This document shows positions 45,350-53,664 of a stretch of 64,000 nucleotides of DNA, piece by piece. Source of the stretch: Wolinella sp052170135 (GTDB taxonomy: Bacteria > Campylobacterota > Campylobacteria > Campylobacterales > Helicobacteraceae); the NCBI GenBank assembly GCA_052170135.1, contig JBQNBC010000007.1:1-64000 (forward strand), written 5' to 3'. The notes under the pieces are model-generated. The model was not told where the DNA came from and did no database searches. It was given only the letters and a program-made list of their open reading frames with translations. Within the stretch, counting starts at the first letter, position 1; each line of letters opens with the position of its first letter. The translations under genes and the position numbers were made by a program.

Positions 45350-46221
45350 GCATTTTAGTAAACAAATCTAGCAGAATTATCGTACAGGGCTTTACCGGCA
45401 AAGAGGGGACATTTCACTCCGAGCAGTGCCTCTCTTATGGGTCACAAATACTCGGAGGCGTAACACCTGGTAAAGGTGGCACAATGCATCTTGGTCTGCC
45501 TGTATTTGATACGGTGAGCGAAGCAGTGGAATCTACAAAGGCTGATGTTAGCATGGTATTCGTCCCGCCTGCCTTTGTCGCGGATGCGATCATGGAAGCA
45601 GCAGATGCTGGAATTCGCCTCTCAGTCGTCATCACCGAGGGCGCACCAGTGCGAGATATCATACTCGCTAAAAAATATGCAAAAAAATGTGGCATGGAGA
45701 TAATAGGTCCAAACTGCCCAGGTGTAATAACAAGCGAAGAGTGCAAGATAGGAATCATGCCAGGCGCAATCTTTCGCAAGGGACGCATAGGACTAATCAG
45801 CAAATCTGGTACGCTCACATATGAGGCAAGCAATCAAATAGTGCAAGCAGGATACGGAATCTCAACAGCAATAGGAATAGGTGGCGACCCAGTTATTGGG
45901 CTTGGTTATTGCGAGCTTCTAGAGAGATTTGAGAGCGATACAAAGACGGATATAATCGTTATGATAGGTGAAATAGGTGGCATGATGGAAGTCGAGGCGG
46001 CAGCGTTCATCAAAGCAAGAATCACAAAGCCAGTCATAGCATTCATCGCCGGACAGAGCGCACCAAAGGGCAAACGAATGGGACATGCCGGTGCAATAGT
46101 GAGCGGTGGGCAAGGTAGCGCAAAAGAGAAGATGGATGCCCTAAGTGCCGCTGGTGTACACGTGGTAAAAAGTCCAGCTGATATCGGTGATGCAGTGGCT
46201 AAACTAGCCTTAATGCAATAA
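45346..46221 (+). CDS. sucD: succinyl-CoA ligase alpha subunit
   Basis: The 291-residue subunit has the CoA-binding GFTGKEGTFHSEQCL loop, GPNCPGVI, and the phosphorylated active-site His in KRMGHAGAIVSGG. It forms the SucCD heterodimer. Spacing and overlap show it is cotranscribed with sucC. Confidence 0.95.
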   Translation: MSILVNKSSRIIVQGFTGKEGTFHSEQCLSYGSQILGGVTPGKGGTMHLGLPVFDTVSEAVESTKADVSMVFVPPAFVADAIMEAADAGIRLSVVITEGAPVRDIILAKKYAKKCGMEIIGPNCPGVITSEECKIGIMPGAIFRKGRIGLISKSGTLTYEASNQIVQAGYGISTAIGIGGDPVIGLGYCELLERFESDTKTDIIVMIGEIGGMMEVEAAAFIKARITKPVIAFIAGQSAPKGKRMGHAGAIVSGGQGSAKEKMDALSAAGVHVVKSPADIGDAVAKLALMQ

Positions 46222-46321
46222 AGTAGCCATAGATACGCTTTTACTAGCTTCTTGGCTTGATGGTGATTATTGTGATTTTAGGCGTTAGAAAATGTAATAT
46301 TTCACAAAACAAGGAGTAGAC

Positions 46322-46642
46322 ATGGCAAAACTAAATGCCCCAGAAAATACGCCTGTATGGGTAAATGAGGCGCGCTGTAAGGCGTGTGACTTGTGTGTAT
46401 CGCTCTGTCCAAGCGGTACACTAGCTATGAGGAGCGATCAAAATAGAGTGCTCGGGAAGATGGTCACGGTAGCATTTCCGGAATCCTGTATAGGCTGTGG
46501 AGACTGCGAGCTACATTGTCCTGATTTTGCGATCTATGTGGCTGAGAGATCTGAGTATAAGTTTGCAAAACTAAGTGAAGAATCAAGAGCTAGAGCACAA
46601 AAAATCAAAGAAAACCATTATATGGCATTAGAGGAGGCGTGA
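46322..46642 (+). CDS. oorD: 2-oxoglutarate:acceptor oxidoreductase, delta (ferredoxin) subunit
   Basis: The 106-residue protein carries two [4Fe-4S] motifs, CKACDLCVSLCP and CIGCGDCELHCPD. It moves electrons within OorDABC, the enzyme that oxidises 2-oxoglutarate to succinyl-CoA. CAAGGAG precedes the ATG. It overlaps oorA by four bases. Confidence 0.95.
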   Translation: MAKLNAPENTPVWVNEARCKACDLCVSLCPSGTLAMRSDQNRVLGKMVTVAFPESCIGCGDCELHCPDFAIYVAERSEYKFAKLSEESRARAQKIKENHYMALEEA

Positions 46643-47760
46643 TGAGGGAGGTAATTTCAAGCGGAAATGAGCTTGTGGCACTCGCAGCAATTGATGCTGG
46701 ATGTAGATTCTTTGGTGGCTATCCTATTACGCCATCAAGCGAGGTGGCACACGAGATGAGTGTCATGCTACCACGCACTGGTGGGACATTTATCCAAATG
46801 GAAGACGAAATAGCTGGAATTTCAGTCGCGCTTGGCGCATCTATGAGCGGTGCAAAATCCATGACAGCGACATCTGGGCCTGGACTATCACTAAAAGCAG
46901 AGCAAATTGGTCTCTCTTTTATCGCTGAGATTCCTCTTGTGATAGTAGATGTAATGCGCGGAGGACCATCTACTGGGCTTCCTACACGCGTGGCACAAGG
47001 GGATATAAGCTTTGTAAAGAATCCTACGCACGGGGACTTTAAATCAATCGCACTCTGCCCAGGTAGCCTCGAAGAGGCATATACAGAGACCATTCGCGCA
47101 TTTAATTTGGCTGAAGAGTTTATGACGCCTGTGTTTTTATTGCTTGATGAGACGCTTGGACACATGCACGGCAAGGCTATGCTGCCGGAGCTAAGCGAAA
47201 TAGAGGTGAAGAATCGACGCATTTTTAGCGGTGAGCCAAAAGAGTACAAACCTTATGGCGTTCAAAGCGATGAGCCTGCGATTCTTAATCCATTCTTCAA
47301 AGGTTATCGCTATCACATTACTGGTCTACACCATGGCGTGGGCGGATTCCCGACTGAGGATGAGAAGCTATGCCAGGCGCTCATTGAACGACTTTTTAAC
47401 AAGACTGAGGCACACAAAGAGAGAATCGATTCTTTTGAAGAATATCGCTTAGATGATGCTGAAATTCTCCTTGTTGCATATGGCTCTACATCCAGAAGCG
47501 CGAAAGAAGCGATTAACCGCTTAAGGGATGAGGGGATAAAAGTGGGGCTTTTCCGTCCAAAAACCATTTGGCCTTCACCAAAAAAAGAGCTCGAAAATCT
47601 TGGTGCACGCTTTGAGAAGATTCTGGCTATTGAGCTAAACATGGGGCAATATAGACACGAAGTGGAACGATGCATGAAAAAAGAGGTTCGATTCCTCGGC
47701 AAGGCAAATGGGCGTGCGATTTCGCCTGCTGAAATAATTCAAAGCGTAAGGGGGCTGTAA
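46639..47760 (+). CDS. oorA: 2-oxoglutarate:acceptor oxidoreductase, alpha subunit
   Basis: This 373-residue subunit begins ISSGNELVALAAIDAGCRFFGGYPITPSSE-like sequence, the signature of the pyrimidine-binding alpha domain, with TATSGPGLSLKAEQIGLS and DVMRGGPSTGLPTR. It binds thiamin diphosphate together with OorB. It overlaps both neighbours. Confidence 0.95.
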   Translation: MMREVISSGNELVALAAIDAGCRFFGGYPITPSSEVAHEMSVMLPRTGGTFIQMEDEIAGISVALGASMSGAKSMTATSGPGLSLKAEQIGLSFIAEIPLVIVDVMRGGPSTGLPTRVAQGDISFVKNPTHGDFKSIALCPGSLEEAYTETIRAFNLAEEFMTPVFLLLDETLGHMHGKAMLPELSEIEVKNRRIFSGEPKEYKPYGVQSDEPAILNPFFKGYRYHITGLHHGVGGFPTEDEKLCQALIERLFNKTEAHKERIDSFEEYRLDDAEILLVAYGSTSRSAKEAINRLRDEGIKVGLFRPKTIWPSPKKELENLGARFEKILAIELNMGQYRHEVERCMKKEVRFLGKANGRAISPAEIIQSVRGL

Positions 47761-48587
47761 TGGCGTTTAACTACGATGAATACTTACGAACAGACAAAAT
47801 GCCTACACTTTGGTGCTGGGGATGTGGCGATGGTGTAATCCTAAAATCCGTTGTGCGTGCAATCGAGTCTGTGGGCTGGAATATGGACGATATTTGCGTG
47901 GTGAGCGGCATTGGGTGCAGCGGGCGATTCTCATCGTATGTGAATTGTAATACAGTTCATACGACACATGGGCGCGCGCTTGCATATGCAACAGGAATCA
48001 AACTTGCAAATCCAACAAAAAAAGTCATTGTCGTATCTGGCGATGGCGATGGCATGGCAATCGGTGGAAACCATACAATACACGCCTGTCGGCGAAATAT
48101 CGACTTAAATTTTATTCTTGTCAATAACTTCATCTATGGTCTCACAAACTCTCAAACCTCTCCAACCACACCAAGGGGAATGTGGACAGTGACAGCACAA
48201 TATGGCAACGTCGATCCAGATTTTGATGCGTGCAGAGTTGCAGAGGCGGCTGGAGCGACATTCATCGCACGTGAAAGTGTGCTGGATCCTAAAAAGATAG
48301 AGAAGGTTCTTGTGCAAGGATTCTCTCATGAGGGATTTAGCTTTTTTGATATTTTTAGCAACTGCCACATAAACCTAGGGCGCAAAAACAAAATGGGTGA
48401 AGCAGTGGAGAATCTAGCATGGATAGAGAGCAGAATTATGCCTAAACGCAAATTTGATGAGCTACCACAAGAGGAGCGCGTTGGACGATTCCCTACCGGG
48501 ATCTTGTATCACGACGAGAATCAGATTGAATATTGTAAGGCCTATGCGCAAGTAATAGAGCGCGCGCAGCAAGGAGTAAAGCGATGA
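47760..48587 (+). CDS. oorB: 2-oxoglutarate:acceptor oxidoreductase, beta subunit
   Basis: The 275-residue subunit has the thiamin diphosphate/Mg binding stretch SGDGDGMAIGGNHTIHACRR with NFIYGLTNSQTSPTT and the N-terminal cysteines in LWCWGCGDG. It carries the catalytic cofactor site of the enzyme. Its start codon overlaps the oorA stop by one base. Confidence 0.95.
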   Translation: MAFNYDEYLRTDKMPTLWCWGCGDGVILKSVVRAIESVGWNMDDICVVSGIGCSGRFSSYVNCNTVHTTHGRALAYATGIKLANPTKKVIVVSGDGDGMAIGGNHTIHACRRNIDLNFILVNNFIYGLTNSQTSPTTPRGMWTVTAQYGNVDPDFDACRVAEAAGATFIARESVLDPKKIEKVLVQGFSHEGFSFFDIFSNCHINLGRKNKMGEAVENLAWIESRIMPKRKFDELPQEERVGRFPTGILYHDENQIEYCKAYAQVIERAQQGVKR

Positions 48588-49150
48588 GACGACAATTGCG
48601 ATTTACCGGTGTGGGTGGACAGGGCGTGCTACTTGCCGGAGAGATACTCGCTGAGGCGAAGATACGAGATGGTGGCTATGGCGTTAAGGCAGCGACCTAT
48701 ACATCGCAGGTGCGTGGAGGTCCAACAAAGGTCGACATCTTATTAGATGAGCGTGAGATTCTCTATCCTTATGCAAATGATGGTGAAATTGAATTTATGC
48801 TAAGCACGGCGCAAGTAAGCTTTGACCTTTTTAAAAGTGGAATACACGATGGCGGAATAGTCGTCGTTGAACCAAATCTAGTACGTGCAAGTGAGGAAGA
48901 TAGGGCTAGATTTCAGATTTTTGAGATTCCTATCATTACAATCGCCAAAGAAGAAGTCGGGAATGTCGTAACCCAGTCTGTGGTTGCGCTTGCGGTAACA
49001 ACGACCTTCACACGGTGCGTAGAGCAAGGACTAGTCTATGAGACAATGATTAGCAAAGTGCCCGCCAAAGTGGTGGAATTAAATAAGCGTGCGTTTGAAC
49101 TTGGTGAAAAGTATGCTCGTGAAGCGATGAGTAAGAAAACTAAGATATAG
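48584..49150 (+). CDS. oorC: 2-oxoglutarate:acceptor oxidoreductase, gamma subunit
   Basis: The 188-residue subunit has the glycine-rich FTGVGGQGVLLAGEILAEA loop and YTSQVRGGPTKVDI, diagnostic for the gamma domain of 2-oxoacid:ferredoxin oxidoreductases. It overlaps oorB by four bases and closes the operon. Confidence 0.95.
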   Translation: MRRQLRFTGVGGQGVLLAGEILAEAKIRDGGYGVKAATYTSQVRGGPTKVDILLDEREILYPYANDGEIEFMLSTAQVSFDLFKSGIHDGGIVVVEPNLVRASEEDRARFQIFEIPIITIAKEEVGNVVTQSVVALAVTTTFTRCVEQGLVYETMISKVPAKVVELNKRAFELGEKYAREAMSKKTKI

Positions 49151-49164
49151 ATTTTGATTTTTAC

Positions 49165-49191
49165 GCCACCAGCTTTATATAGCACGGTGGC
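49165..49191 (+). terminator. probable terminator of the oor operon
   Basis: GCCACC (49165-49170) pairs with GGTGGC (49186-49191) across a 15-base loop, 14 bases after oorC, and is followed by TGTGTTATTTTT. The stem is short, so this is a moderate call. Confidence 0.45.
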
Positions 49192-49371
49192 TGTGTTATT
49201 TTTGCTTTATATCTAGGTAAACACACACGCTCTCGCAGGAATGGACTATTTTTAGCTTTGTAGCCTCTGCTTAAATAAGCCAGATTCTTCTTGAGCTTTA
49301 ACTTAATTGGTTTTAGTTTCTCCACATGTCTATCAGATACAATAGTGCTAAATACAATCAAGAGGTGTGAT

Positions 49372-49689
49372 ATGAAAGATGATTTTGTAGTGATAACAAC
49401 AACTGTAGAAAAAGAGAATGAGGCAAATGAGCTAGCAGCATACATGGTGCGAGAGAGACTAGGTGCATGCGTCAGCGTGCGTGCTATTGAGAGTTTTTAC
49501 ATGTGGCAAGGAGAGCTAGCATCGTCCAAGGAGTTTGAAGTATCAATCAAAACACTCAAACGCAACTATAAAAAGATAAAAAAAGCCATAGCAAATAACT
49601 CAAAATATGAGTTGCCGCAGATACTTGTATTCCCTATATTACAGGGCGAAAAAGAGTATATAGCATGGATGAAAGATAGTCTGGATTAA
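49372..49689 (+). CDS. cutA: CutA-family divalent-cation tolerance protein
   Basis: The 105-residue protein is a typical short CutA: TTTVEKENEANELAAYMV at the start, LGACVSV, the FYMWQGEL core and ELPQILVFPI. CutA forms stable trimers and is linked to copper tolerance in some bacteria, but its exact role is unclear. I start at the ATG at 49372, after AGAGGTG; an upstream Met would add an unrelated 27 residues. Confidence 0.9.
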   Translation: MKDDFVVITTTVEKENEANELAAYMVRERLGACVSVRAIESFYMWQGELASSKEFEVSIKTLKRNYKKIKKAIANNSKYELPQILVFPILQGEKEYIAWMKDSLD

Positions 49690-49734
49690 TAATTTTGTTG
49701 CAAGTTATTTGCATTTATAGTATCATTGCATACC

Positions 49735-50160
49735 ATGAGTAACGAAACTATTACTGCCCTTTTTAAGGCTAAGGGAATCAGAAGTAGTGAGGCAAAGCTG
49801 AGAATCATACAGATTTTTATGGATACATCGTCACTATTAAGTGCTAATAATTTGCATAAAATATTAAGTCAAGAATCTGCAATTGACCTCGCCACTATCT
49901 ATCGAAATTTAAATCAGTTCAAAGAGTGCGGAATACTGCGCGAAGTACTGGCTAATACCGGAGAGAGCCATTTTGAACTAGCACTAAATGGACGTGCAGT
50001 GCATCCGCATTTTTGGTGTGTGCGGTGTAAAAAGCCACAATGTCTCGCTCCACTTAGCCTTGAAGAGACGCTAGGATTCGCCTCATTTGCTGGCAAAAAT
50101 CGCCTACACTCCATCACGATAAGCATGGAAGGCGTCTGCGAAGAGTGCCAAAATAAATAA
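49735..50160 (+). CDS. Fur-family regulator, probably Zur
   Basis: The 141-residue regulator has the Fur winged-helix region (SSEAKLRIIQIF, then DLATIYRNLNQFKECGIL) and structural zinc cysteines in CVRCKK and CEEC at the C-terminus. The znuA gene starts 22 bases downstream in the same direction, which points to zinc rather than iron or peroxide sensing; this is inference from context. I use the second Met (49735) as start. Confidence 0.75.
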   Translation: MSNETITALFKAKGIRSSEAKLRIIQIFMDTSSLLSANNLHKILSQESAIDLATIYRNLNQFKECGILREVLANTGESHFELALNGRAVHPHFWCVRCKKPQCLAPLSLEETLGFASFAGKNRLHSITISMEGVCEECQNK

Positions 50161-50181
50161 AATATAAAAGGATAGGTAATT

Positions 50182-51042
50182 ATGAAAAAAATTGTAGTAC
50201 TACTTTTGTTTGCTGGATTCTTGTTTGGAGCACAAAAACCGATGGTCTTTGTCAGTATTGACGCACAGAAATATTGGGTGAAAAAAATCATGGGTAGCGA
50301 TGCGCGAATTGAGAGTTTTATATCTAGTGGGGCGAACGCTCACACATATGAGCCAAAGCCATCTATGATGAAAAAGCTAGCAGATGCAACAATTATCTTC
50401 GGGATAGGAATCGAGTTTGAAGAGGTTTGGTTTTCCAAGTTTCAACAGCTATATCCGAAGCTAAAAATTGTTTCATTAGATGAAAATATGAAAAAAATAG
50501 AAGCTACTCCACATGAACACCACCACCATGAACCTGGCGAGGAGTGTCCGCTTGAGCATGGGGGACTAGATCCACATGTATGGCTAAGCGTGATAAATGC
50601 CAAGATTGCTAGCTTGCAGATTCTTGAAACTTTAAAGAAGTTGGATAGCGCAAACAGCGCAGAGTATCAGCAAAACTACGATCATTTCATTGTTGAGCTA
50701 GATTCTCTGCATTCAGAGATTATCGAGACATTAAAAAATGCTAAAGGTGCGGAATTTATGGTATTTCACCCCACATGGGGATACTTTGCTCGTGACTATG
50801 AGCTAGTGCAAAAATCAATTGAAATAGAGGGCAAAGAACCAAAACCGGCACAGCTAGCAGCTCTTATCAAAGAGGCAAAAGAGCATGGTGCAAAGACAAT
50901 TTTTGTGCAAAAAGGATTCTCCAAAAAGGCAGCCGAACAGATAGCCAAGGAGATTGGTGCACGAGTGCTCGAGACTGATCCTCTAAGTAGCGACTGGGCA
51001 AATGGCATGCGTTCGTTTGCAGTAGCTATCTCTGGGAAATAG
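50182..51042 (+). CDS. znuA: zinc ABC transporter substrate-binding protein ZnuA
   Basis: The 286-residue protein has a signal peptide (about 1-18), the metal-site region SGANAHTYEPKPS, a His/Glu-rich mobile loop (HEHHHHEPGEECPLEHGG, about 112-129) typical of ZnuA, and FHPTWGYFARDY. It captures Zn(II) in the periplasm. The permease and ATPase genes (znuB, znuC) are not in the window. It ends before a two-way terminator. Confidence 0.9.
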   Translation: MKKIVVLLLFAGFLFGAQKPMVFVSIDAQKYWVKKIMGSDARIESFISSGANAHTYEPKPSMMKKLADATIIFGIGIEFEEVWFSKFQQLYPKLKIVSLDENMKKIEATPHEHHHHEPGEECPLEHGGLDPHVWLSVINAKIASLQILETLKKLDSANSAEYQQNYDHFIVELDSLHSEIIETLKNAKGAEFMVFHPTWGYFARDYELVQKSIEIEGKEPKPAQLAALIKEAKEHGAKTIFVQKGFSKKAAEQIAKEIGARVLETDPLSSDWANGMRSFAVAISGK

Positions 51043-51078
51043 CACCAAAAAAAGATTGATATAAAAACTTTGCATACA

Positions 51079-51111
51079 AGAATCGTAAGTCAAAAATTTA
51101 CTTACGATTCT
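51079..51111. terminator. bidirectional terminator between znuA and ispG
   Basis: A perfect 12-base inverted repeat (51079-51090 with 51100-51111) closes a nine-base A/T loop, between two convergent genes. Its arm reads AGAATCGTAAGT and shares GAATCGTA with the stem at 21791-21830. There is no long T-tract, so efficiency is uncertain. Confidence 0.65.
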
Positions 51112-51176
51112 CATCTATATCACAAAATACCGCATGTCAAAACGCCACAATACAATCACAAAGAGTCCACTCATAG

Positions 51177-52229
51177 CTATTCCGTCTTATACTCCTTAGC
51201 CATGTTCTCCACCTCCTCGACAAATCGCTTCACAAGCTCGCTTTCTGGGAGTTTGCAAAGAATCTCACCATGCTTGATAATTAGTCCGCTTTTATTACCA
51301 AAAGCAATAGCAATATCGGCGTGCTTAGCCTCACCAAGAGCATTTACCGCACAGCCCATCACGGACACTTGAAGTGGTGCTTTTATATGGCTAATTCTCT
51401 CCTCAACCATACGCACAGCTTCAACAAGGTTGGCTTCGATTCTCCCGCATGTAGGGCATGAGATGAGGTAGATTCCATCTTTTTGCCGCCCCGAATATTT
51501 AAGAATCGCCCGCGCCACCTCTATCTCTTTTTCCAGCTCGCCAGTGATTGATACGCGCATTGTGTCACCGATTCCCTCCATCAAAAGAGCACCTAGAGCC
51601 ATCGCACTTTTAATGCTTGAGTGAAAGAGTGTCCCAGCCTCGGTAACACCCAAGTGAAATGGATACTCCACTAGCGGTCGTAGCATACGATATGCCGTAA
51701 GTGTGCGCTCTACATCGCTAGCTTTAAGCGAAACTTTAATATTTGTAAATCCAAAATCCTCAAGCAACCTAATATTATAGAGTGCGGATTCCACCATACC
51801 TTTAGGTGTCGCACCGTAGCGATTTTCAAACTGCTCCTCAAGACTACCACCATTAACGCCAATACGAATGGGAATACGCCTCTCATTGCAGGCATTAGCG
51901 ACAGCTTTGATTCTCTCTTTTGTGCCAATATTGCCTGGATTTATACGAATACAGTCGACAGATTCCGCGGCAATTAGCGCGAACTTATACTGAAAGTGTA
52001 TATCTGCAACAATAGGGAGCGCGGATACAGCCTTTAGATTCTTAAGCGCTTCAGCATCAGCCCTATCGCTTACAGCGACACGCACTATGTCGCACCCCGC
52101 AAGAGCAAGACGATCTATCTGTGCTTTGGTAGCCTCCAAGTCAGCGGTTTTGCTAAAAGTCATAGACTGTACCGAAACAGGAGAATTGCCGCCGATTCCC
52201 ACGTTGCCGACAAAAATCTGCTTTGTCAT
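51177..52229 (-). CDS. ispG: 4-hydroxy-3-methylbut-2-enyl diphosphate synthase IspG
   Basis: The 350-residue iron-sulfur enzyme (GcpE) acts in the MEP isoprenoid pathway. It starts with VGNVGIGGNSPVSVQSMTFS and has RINPGNIG, GVTEAGTLFHSS, and the cluster ligands in SCPTCGRIEANLVEA and VMGCAVNALGEAKHADI. I use the ATG at 52229, seven bases after GGAGAG, rather than an in-frame GTG at 52241. Confidence 0.95.
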   Translation of the reverse strand: MTKQIFVGNVGIGGNSPVSVQSMTFSKTADLEATKAQIDRLALAGCDIVRVAVSDRADAEALKNLKAVSALPIVADIHFQYKFALIAAESVDCIRINPGNIGTKERIKAVANACNERRIPIRIGVNGGSLEEQFENRYGATPKGMVESALYNIRLLEDFGFTNIKVSLKASDVERTLTAYRMLRPLVEYPFHLGVTEAGTLFHSSIKSAMALGALLMEGIGDTMRVSITGELEKEIEVARAILKYSGRQKDGIYLISCPTCGRIEANLVEAVRMVEERISHIKAPLQVSVMGCAVNALGEAKHADIAIAFGNKSGLIIKHGEILCKLPESELVKRFVEEVENMAKEYKTE

Positions 52230-52384
52230 AAATCTCTCCACTGCTCACTCCGATATAAAAATTATTATTAAATAAATAAGAATCATACATGACTTTATAC
52301 GATTTTTCTATCATTAAATCTGCTACAAATGAGTAAGATATATTAAAGAATGGCGCAAGTATAATCTAGCTTAATAACGTAAAT

Positions 52385-52401
52385 AACGCTATTGTAGCGT
52401 T
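52385..52401 (+). promoter_or_regulatory. small hairpin or operator in the leader of the REC-PAS-PAS gene
   Basis: AACGCTA and TAGCGTT form a 7-base inverted repeat around TTG, 43 bases before the ATG at 52444. A TATAAT at 52360-52365 upstream is a good -10 candidate, so this repeat would lie in the transcript leader or act as an operator. Confidence 0.4.
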
Positions 52402-52443
52402 TTAATAAAGCTAAAGCCAAAAAGAAACAGCTTGGGAGATGCC

Positions 52444-53664
52444 ATGCAAAACTCAAATCAACCCACAAAAGAGAAACTATACATCTCTATCCTATATGTC
52501 GAGGACGAGGAAAATATCCGAAACGTTCTTACAAAGATTCTCCTACGTAAATTCCGCGATGTAATCATTGCACGCAACGGTGCAGAGGGCATAGAGCAAT
52601 ACGAGGCACATCACCCAGATATAATCATAACTGATATTCGCATGCCAGAGATGAACGGTCTTGAGATGATTGAGCACATCAGGGCGATAAACCCAGAAGT
52701 ACCAGTCATCATCACAACTGCTTTTACTGATGCTGAATATTTCATTGATGCTTTTCACCTTGGGGTAAATCGCTTTATTCTAAAGCCAATTGATTCCGAT
52801 CAGTTAGAGCAAGCCATATATGCGCTAATAGAGGAAAAACGCAAGAATCAAGAGCTAAAAGATGTAAATCAACTACTAAACGAATATCGCAAGGCTGTCG
52901 ATTCTAGTGCAATAGTCTCAAAAACCGATAGACAAGGGGTTATCACTTATGTCAATAGCGCATTTTGCGAAATATCAGGCTATACGCAAGAAGAGCTAAT
53001 TGGTCACTCACATAACATAGTACGCCATCCAATGACACCAGATAGTGTATTTAAAGAGCTTTGGAGCACTATCCTAGATGGCAAAACATGGAAAGGTCGC
53101 ATACAAAATCGTAGAAAAAATGGTGCTAGCTACACTGTTGAGGCAACAATAATTCCTATCTGTGATAGCGATGGCGAGATTATTGAGTTTATCGCCGTAA
53201 GATACGATATCACTGAGCTTTTGGCTATGCAAGAAGAGATGGAGAGCTATCGCATTAGACAGCTTGCTCAAAGTGTACAAAAAGCCTCTGAGCTACGCTT
53301 GCGTACATTGCTTGATAGCATGCCTACGCCTGCTTTTATCCTTGATTCCGATGATAATATAGTAGCCTTCAATGATGCTTCCGAGTCTCTCTTTGACCTC
53401 TATTTACACAAAGACTGGATAAGCAAGCTAAAAGAATCTGCCCTAAACTTACGCGAAATAGCCTCAAAAAATGAGAATCTATTCGATACGCCAATCGACT
53501 GGAAAGAGTTGCCATTAGATATGTATGAGCTACCAATTATTTCGCTTGAGATTCCTATCTCAAGCAGTAACTACATAATAGGAATTAAAAATATAAAAGG
53601 TGAAGCTAGCGAACGATTCTTGCTACTTCTAACACCACTACCAAATCAGAGAATCTATACATGA
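52444..53664 (+). CDS. response-regulator receiver with two PAS domains
   Basis: The 406-residue cytoplasmic protein has a REC domain (about 12-130) with acidic pocket VEDEE, phospho-acceptor Asp64 in IITDIRMPEMNG, and conserved Lys in FILKPID. An Aer-like PAS follows (about 160-270, NSAFCEISGYTQEELIGHSH and NIVRHPMTP), where relatives bind FAD, and then a second PAS (about 285-400). There is no kinase, GGDEF, EAL or DNA-binding domain. I start at the ATG at 52444 because GGGAGAT lies just upstream. It overlaps the WD40-like gene by four bases. Confidence 0.85.
   Translation: MQNSNQPTKEKLYISILYVEDEENIRNVLTKILLRKFRDVIIARNGAEGIEQYEAHHPDIIITDIRMPEMNGLEMIEHIRAINPEVPVIITTAFTDAEYFIDAFHLGVNRFILKPIDSDQLEQAIYALIEEKRKNQELKDVNQLLNEYRKAVDSSAIVSKTDRQGVITYVNSAFCEISGYTQEELIGHSHNIVRHPMTPDSVFKELWSTILDGKTWKGRIQNRRKNGASYTVEATIIPICDSDGEIIEFIAVRYDITELLAMQEEMESYRIRQLAQSVQKASELRLRTLLDSMPTPAFILDSDDNIVAFNDASESLFDLYLHKDWISKLKESALNLREIASKNENLFDTPIDWKELPLDMYELPIISLEIPISSSNYIIGIKNIKGEASERFLLLLTPLPNQRIYT

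Noticed and set aside
46719..47249. A 176-codon minus-strand frame opposite oorA
   Set aside because: oorA is intact and conserved; the opposing frame has no recognisable domain.
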